Shown here one piece after another: positions 1 through 43,464 of a DNA stretch of 64,000 bases. This DNA comes from Cryptomeria japonica. Taxonomy: Eukaryota; Streptophyta; Pinopsida; Cupressales; Cupressaceae. Where the stretch lies: NCBI RefSeq assembly GCF_030272615.1, contig NC_081405.1:24411272-24475271 (forward strand), given 5' to 3'. Under the pieces are notes generated by a model. That model had not been told where the DNA came from, ran no database searches, and was given only the letters and a program-made list of their open reading frames with translations. A program made the translations under genes and the position numbers. Position 1 is the stretch's first letter, and every line of letters starts with the position of its first letter.

Positions 1-897
1 CTTTTTAATCTATAATGAGATCTTACCCAAGGGGGGCCACTTGAGGTAAATTTACTCTTAGCATTAGTTTAGTTTAGACAGTATTGTTCCAAGTGTTTAG
101 AATTAGAATAATCTTTCTAAATTTCAGTAGCATAACAGTTCCATTATTCACTGTTCTTGCAACAACCATAATTTTAATAGAATAGATAGTGTGTAGGTAA
201 TGTTCAATGCATGTTTGCCCAAATAGAAGTTGATTTAATTCTTGCTTTACTCTTTAGATTAAGATGTTGTATCATAATATTTTGTTTACACAACGTGCAT
301 GTTCATTCTTTGATATTTTCATTTCAACAATAGTTATTCTTAGCAATTATTTTCGAGCATTCTCTTTTACTGCAATTTTTGCAATTAACATAGGGTAGCA
401 ACCTTATATAGGATAGTAATGCACATATAGTTTTGCACCATTTCAAGTTGTATGACCCTTGGTTGATAAGTAAATGTAGTCTTCTAAGCCATGAAGGTTT
501 TTTCTGCATGGACAAGTATCCCTGAGTTGTGAAATTGTGTTCCAATTTCACGTGGAATTATAAGACTCAACAAGAGGGATATAAGGACCTAAGATGGATG
601 GAAGGGATGAGGGATTTGGTTTTAGAATATGAGGACCCAAAATGGATTTAGAGGATGAGGAATGTGCATGTTTAAAATTAGATGGATGGATGTGGGATTT
701 AGCAGGGATACAAACATCTTGAGTGTGAGTTATGTAGCCAATGTTGGGAAAATGGTGTCTCAACCTTGCATTTACATGAGGTTACTATTTATAGTAATTT
801 TTTGTTTGAACATGAAGTGTGAAATTCTCCTTGAAGCTTCTGGTTGGCTAGATGAGCATGTTGGTAAATTTTCGTCACAAGATCATAGCTAGTTTTG
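1..897. other. Unassigned AT-rich sequence
   Basis: No gene, RNA or transposon signature was recognised here. Around 560-720 there is a purine-rich stretch with loosely repeated GATGGATG-like words. The open frames present are short and have no recognisable domain. Confidence 0.5.
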
Positions 898-2445
898 TGT
901 TAATCCTATGAGGATTTGGTTAATACTGAGAGGTGGGATGAATCAGTATTAATACCAATTGAAAATTTAAACCAAAACCAAACTTATATAATATCTGAAA
1001 TCAAATATCTCAACTTATTTTATCAGATCTAACAACCTCTTTATCAGATTTGCTAACACATTAATCAAATCATTTACCAGATCTATCAATTCTTTCACCA
1101 CTTAAGCAATCATATAGATTTGATCATTTACCAACTTATTATCCTCATCTATTAGATCAAACACTTTCTCTACCAACTCTTATCAGTACCGACAACCTTT
1201 GATAAACCTCTTATAAAACATCATAACTGGTGTACTTAGTAATAGTGCATGAAATGAAACATAAATAAGAACATCACATGAACACCATGATTTTTTACGT
1301 GGAAACCCAAATAGGGAAAAACCATGGCGGGAGTTGGCACCCACAAATATTTGTACTCTTTTGAAGTACGCCTTGTTAGGAGCAGACCTTGTTAGGAGTC
1401 ACTTGGTTAAGGGTTTTCCTAGCAGCCTGGTTAGGAGCTTGATGATGTGTTAGGATCAACCTCGTGAGAGGATTTAACACTCTTTTGAGAGCTATCCTGT
1501 TAGGGGACTTTAAATGTTTAAGGCCTGTTAGGACCTATCCGGTTAAGGGATTTAACATGCTGCAACTGTTAGGGAACAACAATGAATAAGTGATCTGTTA
1601 CTTGCACTTCTCTGCTTGCTAAATCAGATCCAGCTATGCTCAACACTCTGCAAATCTTAGGCATATCTCACACTTCACTTGGATGGCTCAACACATTCTC
1701 TTAGACCATCGACATCATAAACATCAACTGTGCCATCCTAAATAGCCATCTCAACTAGGTCAACCACCAAACCCTAATTACATCATGAATTTACAATACA
1801 AATCATAAGAGATCATCCCATATCAATATACAGATCATTACATCAAATTACAATGTAATATCAACCGTTGGTTGATCGTAACCCATCACAAAAATCTGAT
1901 ATGTACCAAAGTCAAACCCTCAAAACACTCTACTAAGCGTTTCGCTGATTCCTAATAAATTCTTCCTTGAATCGCGCCAAAACAACAATCAAATCATTCA
2001 CGTGGTTTATGTAATGTTACCACCTTCATGTAGACTCGTCGTCGATCACCGTGATAACAAAAATTATTACCGGTTTGATGGTTTCTTCACCGGTCTTAAA
2101 CCCTACTAAAACCTTAGCAAAACTTCATCAGAAATTAGAAAAATGCCTTCTGATAGTCATCACAAGTTCCGGTTTCGGTCAGATACTCGTTTCCATGATA
2201 CAAGTTCACATTTCAAACCGCAAATCACCAAATATCGTCAATCATCTGATTCAACCAAAACATCTCTGCTTTACTGGTTAAAATTCTATTTCACAGACTT
2301 CAGTTCTCTTCTGGTAAACCCTATCTTCCGATAAACCAAATCACTTAGATGACAAAACAAAACATCAGGAACATCAGTAATCATCATTTGACATTAGTTA
2401 CCATCAATGACAACATAAATAACTGATCGTGTCATCTAATCACAA
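898..2445 (-). repeat. Degenerate Copia-type LTR
   Basis: The left end carries a TACTGAGAGGTGGGATGAATC motif. About 350 bp further is a block of the type ACGTGGAAACCCAAATAGGG followed by AAAAACCATGGCGGGAG. The same two signatures occur in the same order in the better preserved LTR at 59824-60753, and both share a right-hand CATCAATGACAACATA block (2404-2419 here). By that comparison this is an old LTR of the same broad family, in element-minus orientation. Its edges are estimates and no target-site duplication was found. Confidence 0.5.
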
Positions 2446-2831
2446 AATCTCAATCTCTTCATCACAAATAGACTTCTATCCTTTACCGGTGAAGCCATCC
2501 ATCTTCAACTGCATCACCTCATCTGTATCAGTTATGCCAAATGATAATGTAGTCACATAAATCTGTCCACTTAATTAAATGAATACTTAGTATTTATTTG
2601 ATTATTTAACCATCAATTAATAATTAATTAAATTAATATTTAATTAATTCATCTTAACCCTCTTCTCCTATTAATTAAATAAATTATTCAATTTATTTGA
2701 TTTAATTCACTTAACCAAATTCATACCATTAATTAAATAAATAAATCATATTTGTTTAATTAAATCTTCTCTCACATTTAAATAAATTAATATTTATTTA
2801 AATCCCCCAAAATCCCACCTCTCACATTTAA

Positions 2832-3012
2832 ATAAATAAATCATTTATTTAAATCACCTTTATCCTCCACCCACTTGTATTTTCCTACAAATGCAAGTTG
2901 CACAATTATTTTAAATAAATAATTTATTTAAATCACCTTTATCCTCCACCCACTTGTATTTTCCTACAAATGCAAGTTGCACAACTATTTTAAATAAATT
3001 ATTTATTTAAAA
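2832..3012. repeat. Tandem repeat, about 79-bp unit
   Basis: There are two nearly identical units and a partial third. Each contains CCTCCACCCACTTGTATTTT and ends in AATGCAAGTTGCACAA, with an AAATAAAT/ATTTATTT inverted repeat at the junctions. It lies in the presumed U3 of an LTR-like region. Confidence 0.75.
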
Positions 3013-3436
3013 TCCTATTTATCCTCACCCACTTGAAGCCTTTAATGGTTTCCCTTAAAGTATTCAAACTTGATGGCTTTAAAGTCTTCAAACTTGATGG
3101 CTTCCTTCTATAGTCTTCTTAAGACTTTAATGGTTTTCCTTAAAGTCTTCAAGCCTTTAATGGTTCCCCTCAAAGTCTTCAAGCATTTTAATGCTTTATC
3201 TTCCTTTTTCTCATTTAAATAAATTAATATTTATTTGAATATTTATCCAAATACAACTTGCACACATTTATTGAAATAAATGAATTTTTATTTTAATAAA
3301 ATCCTATTTTCCCTCACCCACCAAATCCACTTGCAAAATCTAATCCCCTTCTAGATTCTTCTAACCCCTTCCTAATTAGCCTAATCCATCCCCTAATTAT
3401 TGTCACATTCTTAAGCAAAATGGAGTCACTTCTCAA

Positions 3437-3622
3437 AGCCTAAAAGTCTTTGATAACCATTAAAGGCTTTCAACCTTCAACCACTAAATGTCTCAAAGTC
3501 TTGGATAACCTTTGAAAGCTTCCAACCTTCAACCACTAAATGGCTCAAAGTCTTTGATAACCATTGAAGGCTTTCAACCTTCAACCACTTAATCCCCAAA
3601 GTCTCCAATAACCATTAATGGT
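3437..3622. repeat. Tandem repeat, about 60-bp unit, three copies
   Basis: Three diverged copies carry AAAGTCTTTGATAACCATT-like and CTTTCAACCTTCAACCACT-like blocks. The array is in the same presumed U3 as the 79-bp array, which suggests that local tandem growth is common in this LTR. Confidence 0.75.
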
Positions 3623-4619
3623 TACCTCAAACCCTCCCACATGGTTAAAACATTTGTTTTGACTCAACCTCTACCCAACCCAAGGGTCTCATCAAGCCTT
3701 TAATGCTTTGACCATGATTATCTCTTAATCATTTGCACAAAGGTTTATCCTTGCATTAACTCCTAATCCAGTGGGTAATCCTAATTTAGACTTGACCCTT
3801 ACCTTCTAGATAACCATGAGGTCTCCTTAGGCATTTAATGCCTCCAACCTCTTCTCTCAACCCAATCTTATGTTGACACTTGTCACCATTTCATTGGTGC
3901 AAATTGTGCACATGGATCCCCAACTTTCAAACTTGACCCTTGATTAAATCTTTCAATCCTGGCCATCCATTGCTCCATTTTTCCTATAAATAGAGCCCAT
4001 TCCTTCATAATCCAGATCCTGAAAACTTATATGCATTTAGGCTATAGACATTTTTAGAGAGGATTTAGCATAGCATAACTAAAATCTTGTCTTTTTGGTA
4101 AAATCAATCATTTTAGCATCAATAGCATAGTATTTAGCTTTTCATTTCATATTTGAAGCTTAATATTAAATCTCAATCCTCCATAAGCATCCATAGTGCA
4201 AAAAGCTGCTGAGAGCTACACTCATTTGGGACTTGGAGAGGAGAGGAACAAGGGAGGAGCAACTATGAGCATCTTGATTAGCTATTTCATTCTATGTTTA
4301 TATGCTTTCTATTTCATGCTTAATATCTCTCTTGATATGCCTATTTAGGATAATCTTTTGTTGCTAACACTAACGTTTGTTTCTTGTGCTCTTGTGTGTG
4401 TTGCCATCAAACAGATTTTCTAATCCTTTTTGCAGAGCATCAGATAACATTTTGAAGATATTAAAGTTTTTGTTTTTGGACGGTGAGATGGAAGGTTTAA
4501 AATTAATTTTGTGGACTTTATAAGCTCTAAAATTCCTTGAAAAGTGGGCATAAATGGCGTAGCAGTTTATGAGGCGATAGAGCACTTCGTAAGCTTTCTG
4601 GCACTTCCAACGGTTTGTC

Positions 4620-5110
4620 AATCAAATAGATGATTCACAAGTTATGGCCTCCGGAAGTTTGGACTCCTGAAATAGGAAATATACATTGCATCGGACACAT
4701 AAATGAGTTGTAAAAGGGAGGAACACATGTTGATGTGTGTTTTGACACGTCATAGAGCATCTAGAATGGAGATAAGGTCGACTCTAGTTTATTGGGTGGT
4801 TTTAGCCCATGGTTTTGTAATACCATTTGATGGTTTCTTGTATTGAATCTCCTATATATGAGGTGTGTGAGATAGAGGTTGTGTGTAAGAGTCTTATGGA
4901 TCTTGAGTTACCTTTGAGTCTCTAATTAGTGGCACTCCTGCGAAGAGCTTTCTCTACAAGCATATTGTAATATGTTATTGATTGTTGAATAATATATTGA
5001 GCTGCTTTTGGAGTGTGGGGTTTTTCTCCTGAAAGGGTTTTCTCCGCATAAATATGATACATATGATATCATCCTTTAGTCACATCCTTGTAGCATAGGC
5101 TCGTAGCCTT
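4620..5110 (+). repeat. Partial Copia-type LTR (R-U5 part)
   Basis: A TATA-like CTCCTATATATGAGG (about 4849) is followed by a GT-rich leader and by GGGGTTTTTCTCCTGAAAGG, the kind of block found in plant Copia LTRs. Neither the U3 start nor the primer-binding site was found, so this is a fragment. The assignment rests on layout rather than on coding homology. Confidence 0.4.
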
Positions 5111-5199
5111 GTTGCATTATCATAGCCTCATTCCCAACCTTCTCAAAACATCAAAAAAAAAATCCAAAAAATCCCCAAAAAGAAAACAATCAATTAAAA

Positions 5200-6360
5200 C
5201 CTACTCTGACTAGGTCATTTTGCTTCCTTTTTGGTCCTCTCGCTTCCTGCTTCCCATTTTTTTGTCTCATTGGCATCATTTTCTCCCAATTCCTATTTTA
5301 TGACATCATTTTGATGTCTTCCCCTACCTCGTGGCGTCGCCTTGTTTGACCTAATTTTCCTATTTTCGCTCAATTCTTCCCATTTTCACCCATTTTGACC
5401 TAATTTGACTTAATTTGACCAAATTGAGGTCTCTGGGTGTCGATTTGACTAATTTGCCCTTTGGGGTTTAATTAATTGGTTAATTGATTGAACCCCTTTT
5501 CCTTCTAACATTTTTTCTAGAGTTAATTAAATAAATTTAATAGTTTATTTATTTGTTCCTTTTTGTCATTTAATTAAATAAATTTATTTTATTTAATTAA
5601 TCTTGTCATAAATACGGTTAATAATTTAATAAATTCAATTTATTTATTTTCTTCCAAAATAAGGATAATTAATAAATTTTATTTATTAATTTATCCTTAT
5701 TTGCTTTTTTTAGAATGAGATATTTAATAAATTTTATTTAGTAAATTATCTCTATTTATCCTCTCATATGAAGACAATATTTGCTTTTTTGTTGATTTTC
5801 TCGCTGATTCAAAAATCCATTTTTTGGATATATCTCATATATCTTAATTTTAAATTCGAAAATGAGGTATGCATCTTCAAAAATATGCTTTTATCTTTTT
5901 CTCCACTTTTTCTTTGTCATCTTCATCTTTCCTCGAATGGCAGTTTTGTCATGCACTCAATCAAGTCCGTCCATCTAACAAAAAATCTTTTTCAATCTTG
6001 TCCATGCATAGAATCCTGAGTTTTCTATAAATTAGGGTCTCTTCCATCAATCAATTCATCTAGTTTTAGCATTGTCATTCTATCCATTTAGCAATTTAAT
6101 GCATTTTCATTTTGCCGAATTTCGTTCACTCATTTAGTAATTAGCATCATCATTTTGTCAATCAATCATGTTCCTAGTATATCTCGCCCATCATGTCCTT
6201 ACTTTCACTTTGTATTTTCATCTACACAATGAGAGAAACATATTGAAATTGGAGATGAAAGGAAGAGCAACAAAGTTTAACTGAAGAAGCACACACAAAT
6301 GGTTTACATTTTTCATGTTTTGTTTCAGTTATTTTGTTGGTTAGATTAGGATAGATTAGT
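5200..6360 (+). repeat. Partial Gypsy-type LTR
   Basis: The sequence holds repeated TTTGACCTAATTTG-like words, an AT-rich AATTAAATAAATTTA block, then a TATA-like TTTCTATAAATTAGGG (about 6022). The order resembles the minus strand of the solo LTR at 61880-63468, where an AT-rich block also precedes a CTATAAATTGG. It is probably an old relative. The ends are not preserved. Confidence 0.4.
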
Positions 6361-7254
6361 GTGAATGATTAAGTTTTCATAATTTTAACTTATTTTTGTC
6401 TGTCATGCTTTGGTTTGATTGTTTCTAACCATTTACCCAAATTTTCTTGATCCATAGCCACCACTATGGTTTGCATTTTCCTTAACACTTGCGCAACCTG
6501 TTTATCTTGAACAAATTTTGGGTTGTAAAGATTTTGATTCCTCAAAGCTATATTGGCATCTAGGTGAGATATAGAAAGCACACTTAATGCAGTGACCAAC
6601 ATACCAATTAGATGAGTATCATAAATTTGAATATTAAAACTTCAAAAAATTGATCACCACCGCACCCTCATATAGATGAGGGGAGGAGAATATTAAGCAA
6701 GCAAGCATCTTACTTGATATAGCCTCAATGTTGTACTTCTATAGAAGAGGAACATGCCGATAAGAAACTTTTGGTTCCCTTGAATGCTTTTAATTCCTCT
6801 CCATCGAGCATCTAGCTTTCTATCCTTAAATATAAAAGTCACTCTTAATTCATTAAGTGCTTGCACAAACTAACTATATTGCTCATTGCTACACAAATAA
6901 TAGCTCAGGCTTATCCAAATCTATTAGCCCCTCTACCTCTTTGCTTTGCCATCTTTATTGTCCACTTTCACGCTTAAGATCATAGAAAGAAAGAACCATA
7001 GATGTTACATACTTTTGATTTGACCATTCTCTCTATGATTTGATGACTCAAGCTTTTCTTCTTGAAAATGAATCAAATAACTATAATGCAAAATATAATC
7101 CAAAAAGAATGCAGTGCAAAACTAAGAAAAGACAACAAAGAATGCACAAATCTTCACAGGCAACTCCTTGCAAGTTAGTGCATAATAACTCATCACAATT
7201 TGCATCAGCTATAACTATGGCTTATGGGAAGTTACTCCTCCGAGACTAGCGCTT
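6361..7254. other. Unassigned sequence, possibly interior of a minus-strand Copia element
   Basis: No domain was recognised. By position it should be the interior of the element whose primer-binding site is at 7255-7266. The open frames are short and no gag or pol motif is visible, so any coding part is lost. Confidence 0.35.
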
Positions 7255-7266
7255 GCTCTGATACCA
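7255..7266 (-). other. Primer-binding site (initiator Met tRNA) of a minus-strand LTR element
   Basis: On the minus strand the 12 bases read TGGTATCAGAGC, which complements the 3' end of plant initiator methionine tRNA. They directly abut an LTR terminus (CA on the minus strand, TG at 7267 on the +). This fixes the element as minus-strand, with its interior towards lower coordinates. Confidence 0.8.
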
Positions 7267-7426
7267 TGTAAGAAATATGGACAGAGACATACAAAAGCTA
7301 CAATGATATTCCACAAGATAGTATGTGCTTCATCTCTCTTATTTTCTCAATAAATCTCATACATATTTATAGGAGGGCCATGAATCCTATTTTAGAGGAA
7401 ATTTCCTCAAACTATTTTCCTTATTA
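7267..7426 (-). repeat. Truncated Copia LTR next to its primer-binding site
   Basis: The segment begins TGTAAGAAATATGG on the + strand and contains a minus-strand TATA box (CTATAAATATG, around 7365-7375). It ends abruptly where another LTR (7427-8444) begins. It is the U5-R-proximal part of a minus-strand LTR, apparently cut by a later insertion. Confidence 0.6.
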
Positions 7427-8444
7427 TGTTGAGTTATTTTTGTTACAAAGGCGATGTTGATGGTGTTGTTATGGTTGTCATTAATGATTGTCATTGATGT
7501 CAACATATTGCATTGGTATTGGTTTTCTGAGTTGGTGATCCAGAATATGTTTGCCAGATTGTTTGGTTCTCCGGAAATTGTGCTCTGGATGATGTTCAGT
7601 GTTGACTGGTAATTAAGTGTGTTGTTTATTGCTTGGATTCTTGTTTGTCTTGGTTCCATTCTTGTTTTGATAAGTTGGGAAGTGCTTTTTTGGGTCCGGT
7701 TTGATCTAGAATTGGAGATTGTGTTACGACACTTGTGTAGCGTATGAATCTTGTTTTGGCTCCAGTATTTGTGATGGTGTAGTGTATTGATTTGCCCGTT
7801 GAAGTGTGTTGTGGTGTGGTCCACTTCTCATTCCTTTCCACCATAAGAATGTTCAATGCATACCTATTTCAAATTATGTTTGGCAGACTTGGAAGGTTAT
7901 GTAGTCCAAAGGACAGTATAAGTAAAGGATGATCATAATGAATGTCGTATGGAATGTGGGCGAATTGAAAAACAAAATTTGACTGATGTTGATATAAGCA
8001 GTTATGTGAAGGTGTGTGAAGTTGATTTGTGAAGTGTGTGGTTGCTGTTAGGCACCAGAGGCAGTTCTGACATTGTAGTTAGTGATAGTTGTGTCACTAT
8101 GGTGGATTTTATTTTCTTTCTTCTTCATCCAATAATGAGCCTTTCTGGGCAGTGAGCATTCTGGCAGTGAGCCACCTTTATAAAAATCACCTTGACCAAT
8201 GTCGCCCTAATAGGTGTTATATATCGAGAACTAACATTCTTCATGGTTTTTCCCTTCTTGGGTTTTCCGCGTCATATCTGGTGTTCATTGTGTAGGTGTG
8301 TGTTTTCATGTTTACATCTTCTTTGGTTTAAATGATTAATAAGTTGGTTATTTTGGATTTGTGGAAGAATTAAAAAGTTTAATTAACAATTGGTTCACCC
8401 CTCTCTCAGTTGTCCAGATATTCAATAGTTTTAACAACTCAACA
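7427..8444 (+). repeat. LTR of the AACTGAGAGAGGGG family, with 9-bp terminal inverted repeat
   Basis: The interval runs from TGTTGAGTT to AACTCAACA, a perfect 9-bp inverted terminal repeat with TG...CA ends. Near the right end is GGTTCACCCCTCTCTCAGTT, the reverse complement of the motif at the left end of the LTR at 59824. It also contains GGTTTTTCCC and GGGTTTTCCGCGTCA blocks and, near its left end, TTGTCATTGATGTCAACAT, which parallels the other end of that LTR. The flanks (TATTA and TTTGT) do not match, so no target-site duplication is preserved. Confidence 0.6.
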
Positions 8445-9389
8445 TTTGTACCACTAATATAATAGGTTGTTATATAAACTTTAACAAACCTAGAAATAGT
8501 TATTATATGCATCCTATAAATGATGCAATATTTCCAATAGTTAATTCCAAACTTGGAGTTTGACCTAGGCAAATCCCTATCAACAATACAATTTCTCTTT
8601 CACTATGTATAGGTGGCAGGTTCATAAGACGAAATTGCAGATTTAGGAAGAATAGATAGAGACAATCAGATCCAACTTTTGTAGAGGTGAAAAGTGGAGG
8701 ACAAGGTCGCCTTGCACACCTATGTCTGACAATTTTTTGGCTTGAAACTTTAGGGAAAGATTTTGAGTAGTATCTTGATCCCAAAAAGATACCTGGTACT
8801 CAAATCCAACACTTCGAGGATAATGTCTCCTTACACACCTATGGACTCGACAAATTCAAGCCCAAATTTCAGACATAGGTTCCTCTCATCTTCCTAATTC
8901 CAGATCTATACTTATGTCTGCATATCAAATCTAAAAGTGCTTATGCATGCTGATTACTATCAATTTTACACATTTAGCCTTAGATCTTTCCATAACTAAT
9001 TTTCAACTAATTGAAGGAGGCTTGAATTCACCTTGTACTCAGTCCTTTTCAACTAGATTTGTGATTGAGCCAATTGAGTTCATCTACTCCTTAAATGTAA
9101 TCATTATGTAAATAGGTCTAGTTCCTAGTTTGAATCCATAAACTTGTGAACCCTATTTTCCAACATTACAATCAACAATCCATTTGATGGTCCTCAATTC
9201 TCATATCTTAAGGGAAACTACTTGCTCACTTACTTTGGATTTATGCCTTGAAGTTATTCAGACCAGGAGAGAGAGTTTTACCAAATTTAATTCACCAAGC
9301 CACTAATAATTTTATTCCCTAGCTAGAATTAAAACTTAAATTCAAGCTTACTAATCAAGATCAAGACACTTATGCATTAGTTAGTTATG
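8445..9389. other. Unassigned sequence
   Basis: Two similar blocks around 8700 and 8822, each with TTGCACACCTATG or TTACACACCTATGG, suggest an old internal duplication or degenerate LTR material. No coding domain was recognised. Confidence 0.4.
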
Positions 9390-10513
9390 TTATCTCTCCT
9401 TATATGATTTACAAAGTTAGTTCAATCAATGTCTCAAACCTTGGTGGAAGGACTATAAGTGGTATCCAAACACCTTTCAAAGTTACATGCCATCTAAAGG
9501 TTATTCTTGGTTGTCTCCACAATTGCATATGGTGGATCAACTCAAGCTTTGCTAGTAGCTTAGTCCTCTCAAGGGACTTGGGAAAAAATGTTTTCAAGGT
9601 ATTTGGTGTGTGGTGTTGGAGCTTGAATTGGCTCATTTTGCCTAGTGTTTGTTGTAGCAAGGCCTTCCTTCGGGGATTTGCCTTGCTCACATGGGAATTC
9701 CCAATTCCCATTTTCAATTCTACAATCAACTTGAATCCCTTAAACATCTCTTTTGGTTTTTCCCCTAGACTCAGAAACCATGGAATTGGATGCATGATTT
9801 TACATACCTTTTAGATCTGCCCTTTTTCTGACACATGGTTTTGATATTGGCTTTGTCTACTACTAAAATATACGTAGATATAATATGCTTTTAAGGTGGA
9901 AATTATTTTCAATATTTTGATAGATAGGAATGCTGCTCTTTTTACTCACTATGCTGCTAATAAGCATTATTCTCTGCATGCTAAAACGATTATTTTCTCT
10001 AATGTTCTCATACATATTTAGGTGTAAGCTACCAAAGTTATACTTGAAGTTGCCCATCTCTAGGAATTGTTGGACCATTGGGGCAATGCCCCTTGCACTA
10101 TTGCTCGGGTTACTCCTAACTCCACCTCTCCTCGAGGGTATCGACATGAGCATAGCCACTATAGTTGAAACTACGAAGATCATGGTTCTCATTCTTGTGG
10201 TCCCTTGCCTCATAATCCTAGGGACTCTACTACTCATGGAGGATTATATTGGCCTTCCCATACCATTTCTTAGGTGAGAATCATTAGGATTTGATTGAAA
10301 ATTCCACCCCTAATGATGTTTGGGGGAAGCCTAATGATTAGGACCCTCCTCCTTCACTTAACATAGCCTTGGCTTCTTAAGTTTGTTTGTGCACTTGACC
10401 CTTGTTATTTGGTCCATTTGTTATACTTTGTGGGTGTGTTGTTTGCTACCCTACTTTTGTGTGAACGCTATACCTTTTTATTAATATATTTAATAGAAAG
10501 TATTCATAAAAAA
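9390..10513 (+). pseudogene. L1-type LINE 3' end, decayed
   Basis: Around 9735-9810, fragments in several frames read ESLKHLFWF then WNWMHDF, which matches the zinc-binding module at the end of plant L1 reverse transcriptases. A DRNAALFTHY piece follows at about 9924. The same order (YLFWY, WTWIHDFF, DRNVAIFSHN) occurs at 56800-57030. Both copies end in an ATTAATA...TTCATAAAA tail, here at about 10480-10513. The reading frame is broken by stops and shifts, and only the 3' part is present, as is normal for 5'-truncated LINEs. Confidence 0.6.
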
Positions 10514-11616
10514 TAGTAATTTGAAATCTCTTTTTGCATGTCTCCAATGTCCTTCCAAAATGACATTACAAAAAAATCGTGGTCCACTAATGTCTTCTAT
10601 ATAGTCCATAGAGTTTTAGTTATGACAGTTGAAAGTGAGTGGCATTCTTCCTTCCTGGAGATAAATCCTTGGCTTCTATTCACGAACCACCATGTTAAAA
10701 GAGATTGATTTGGATCAATTGATTATGCTTGTCTCATTGAGGCATCATATGCCATTTTCTTTGAATTGTGATGCACACAAGCAACTCAAACAAGATGAAA
10801 TACAATGGAATAAATATCCAAACATTGTCATATGTGAAAATAGGGAATGAGTAGCATTCTTCCTGCACATAAATTGTTTGTACCAATGGGGACTCAAAAT
10901 GATAATGTTTTCTTTTTCCTATTTAGTGTTCACCTAGAGATATGTGTGAATGGTACACACAATTTACTTTTAACCTATTGAGTGCCTAGGCATGTGTGAA
11001 TGGTACATACAATTTACTTTTAACTTGTTGGAACCAAATTTGTAAAACTTCATATTATTGCATCCATCCTTTCTTATGACTTTTGAACTTTTAAAAGTAG
11101 TTAATAATAGAAACAACCATAAAATTATAATGCATGTAGAGTTATGTCTTGTCTTACTATTTTTTTCTTATGTATCTGTAATTGTATTCATCTATCAACA
11201 ACAATGAAATGAAGTTATGAAAGATGGATGACATTTATACCATGATACATTAGGATAGGTGGATAAAATACTACTTACAAAATTGATGGAACCCTTGCTT
11301 ATAGAAGCTCCTAAAAACCCTCAACACATATTGAAATATTTTAAGAAATTGCCCTCCACTAAATGGTTGCTTAAATAAATATAATAATTATCAATAATAT
11401 TAAAATTATCTAAACAAAAACTTCAATTTGGGAAAAAAAAATTACTGTTTATAGTCGAAGTGGTAACCTTAATGCCTGGACAAAACAGATATCTTCAGCA
11501 TAACGTTTTTGTCTAGTACTAATTAGGACATACTAGCCCCTAAAGCCACTTTAAAACCCTTCGGCTCCTCACGACAAAAAATCAGAGACAACAGGACCAT
11601 CTTTAATCCTTTTAAG
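10514..11616 (+). promoter_or_regulatory. Upstream region of the RlmN-like gene
   Basis: This gap between the LINE tail and the start codon must contain the promoter and 5' leader. I see no convincing TATA box. The last 100 bases are less AT-rich than the rest. A 30-bp block with GTGTGAATGGTACACACAATT is repeated at about 10945 and 10995. Confidence 0.4.
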
Positions 11617-42204
<30,588 letters not shown>

Positions 42205-42610
42205 GTTTATGGAGTAGTTTCTGGTATGAAGCAGTTCTATTATAAGCCTTTCAAGTGGTCATTCTAATTATTAATTTGAAATTTCATCCGAAGGTAGCTG
42301 ATGAAACAAGAAACGTATGGAATAGTCTAGATGAGTAAGACTGAATAGCCACTTCGCCACAACTTCATCAATGTGTACACAGCATTATTTTGAATTGGAA
42401 AAGGAAAACAGAGCTAAAGGTACATGCTTGAAGAGCAATGTGGTTAGAGATCATAATTCAGGAACCAGATAATTCCTGAGAAAAATTTGAAAGAAGGCTA
42501 CTCGCTTGTTTCAGGAATCCATCTCAAAGTTGATTGAAATCAGAGCAAACATAGCCGGATCTGTTTTAAACAAGAAACTATATAGTTAATTATTGTACAA
42601 AATAAAATTT
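42205..42610 (+). other. Probable 3' UTR of the rlmN-like gene
   Basis: It follows the TGA stop. A candidate AATAAA polyadenylation signal lies at about 42599-42604, preceded by T-rich sequence. The true end cannot be fixed from sequence alone. Confidence 0.4.
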
Positions 42611-43464
42611 GACCATTTTAGATAATTTGTCTAATTTAGTAAAATCTTTTCCATCTCCAACTTCTTATAAAGCAACAATATAATGTTGAATTTGTTCACA
42701 ATAATAATACATTTCATGACTATGATGCAATTGCATCTAATTACAGATAAAATGACCGATGATGACTAATTTTTTTGAAGAATAGATAGATTTTTATTAT
42801 GATTACAAGGACAGTGGTGGACTATGAACGTTGGAGGTGTGGTAGGTAGATCTAAGATTTTTTGGAGCTGTTAATGAATAAGGTATTCTGTTTGTTAAAT
42901 GTATTGATGTGGTTGTCAAATCTTTTTAACATTAGATTGCTTTGCCTTTTTAGCGTGTTGTAGTGAGACACTGATTGGTCGTGACCAAAACGAGTTACAA
43001 AGTAAACTTTTAGGAGATAATCTCAAACCAGTAAAAATTCCTGTTTTTTTGTGTTACATTGGACAAAAAAAGATCTTAGAAATATTTTCTTTTTATTTGA
43101 GAGCATATTAGTGAGTTTGGCTATGCAAAATTGTTAATACTTTTAGATGGCCGACTGTGTAGGGCAATTATAGAATGAAATGCAAGCTATTTAGTTGAAA
43201 ACCAAGGGTGGTTGTCATATTCTAAGCTTTTCTTCGAGCACAACAATGATACAACTTTATTTAACTAGTAATAGAGTGAAAAGTTGCAGAAGATATACGT
43301 TGGTAAAGTGAAATATATTTTGTACATTGGTGAAATATAAAATGATATATCTTAGATTTAAAGAGATCGAAAGCACACAATTTTGAAATAAATTTGTTGA
43401 TCATCACATAAACTAATTAGAAATAGAAACACCAGAAGCCCAAAAGACTCTTGCCATATCCTCT
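42611..43464. other. Intergenic, nothing recognised
   Basis: AT-rich, with no convincing ORF or repeat structure. Confidence 0.5.

Larger units (their letters stand above)
2530..4335 (+). repeat. LTR-like region with TATA box and tandem repeats
   Basis: This AT-rich stretch of repeated ATTAAATAAATTA-like words is followed by several short tandem arrays, a TATA box (CCTATAAATAGAG, about 3984) and a purine-rich downstream part. The layout matches a long U3 followed by R and U5 of a Gypsy-type LTR in + orientation. Similar AT-rich blocks occur at 5520-5750, 33890-34090 and inside the solo LTR at 61880-63468. The edges are not defined and no terminal motif or duplication was found. Confidence 0.4.

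Noticed and set aside
7387-7824. 145-residue minus-strand ORF
   Set aside because: It is low-complexity (N, T, Q, H-rich) and lies across an LTR boundary; no domain.
9409-9795. 128-residue minus-strand ORF and overlapping + strand 136-residue ORF
   Set aside because: The sequence is the decayed LINE end, whose true frames are fragmented; neither long ORF has the family motifs in frame.
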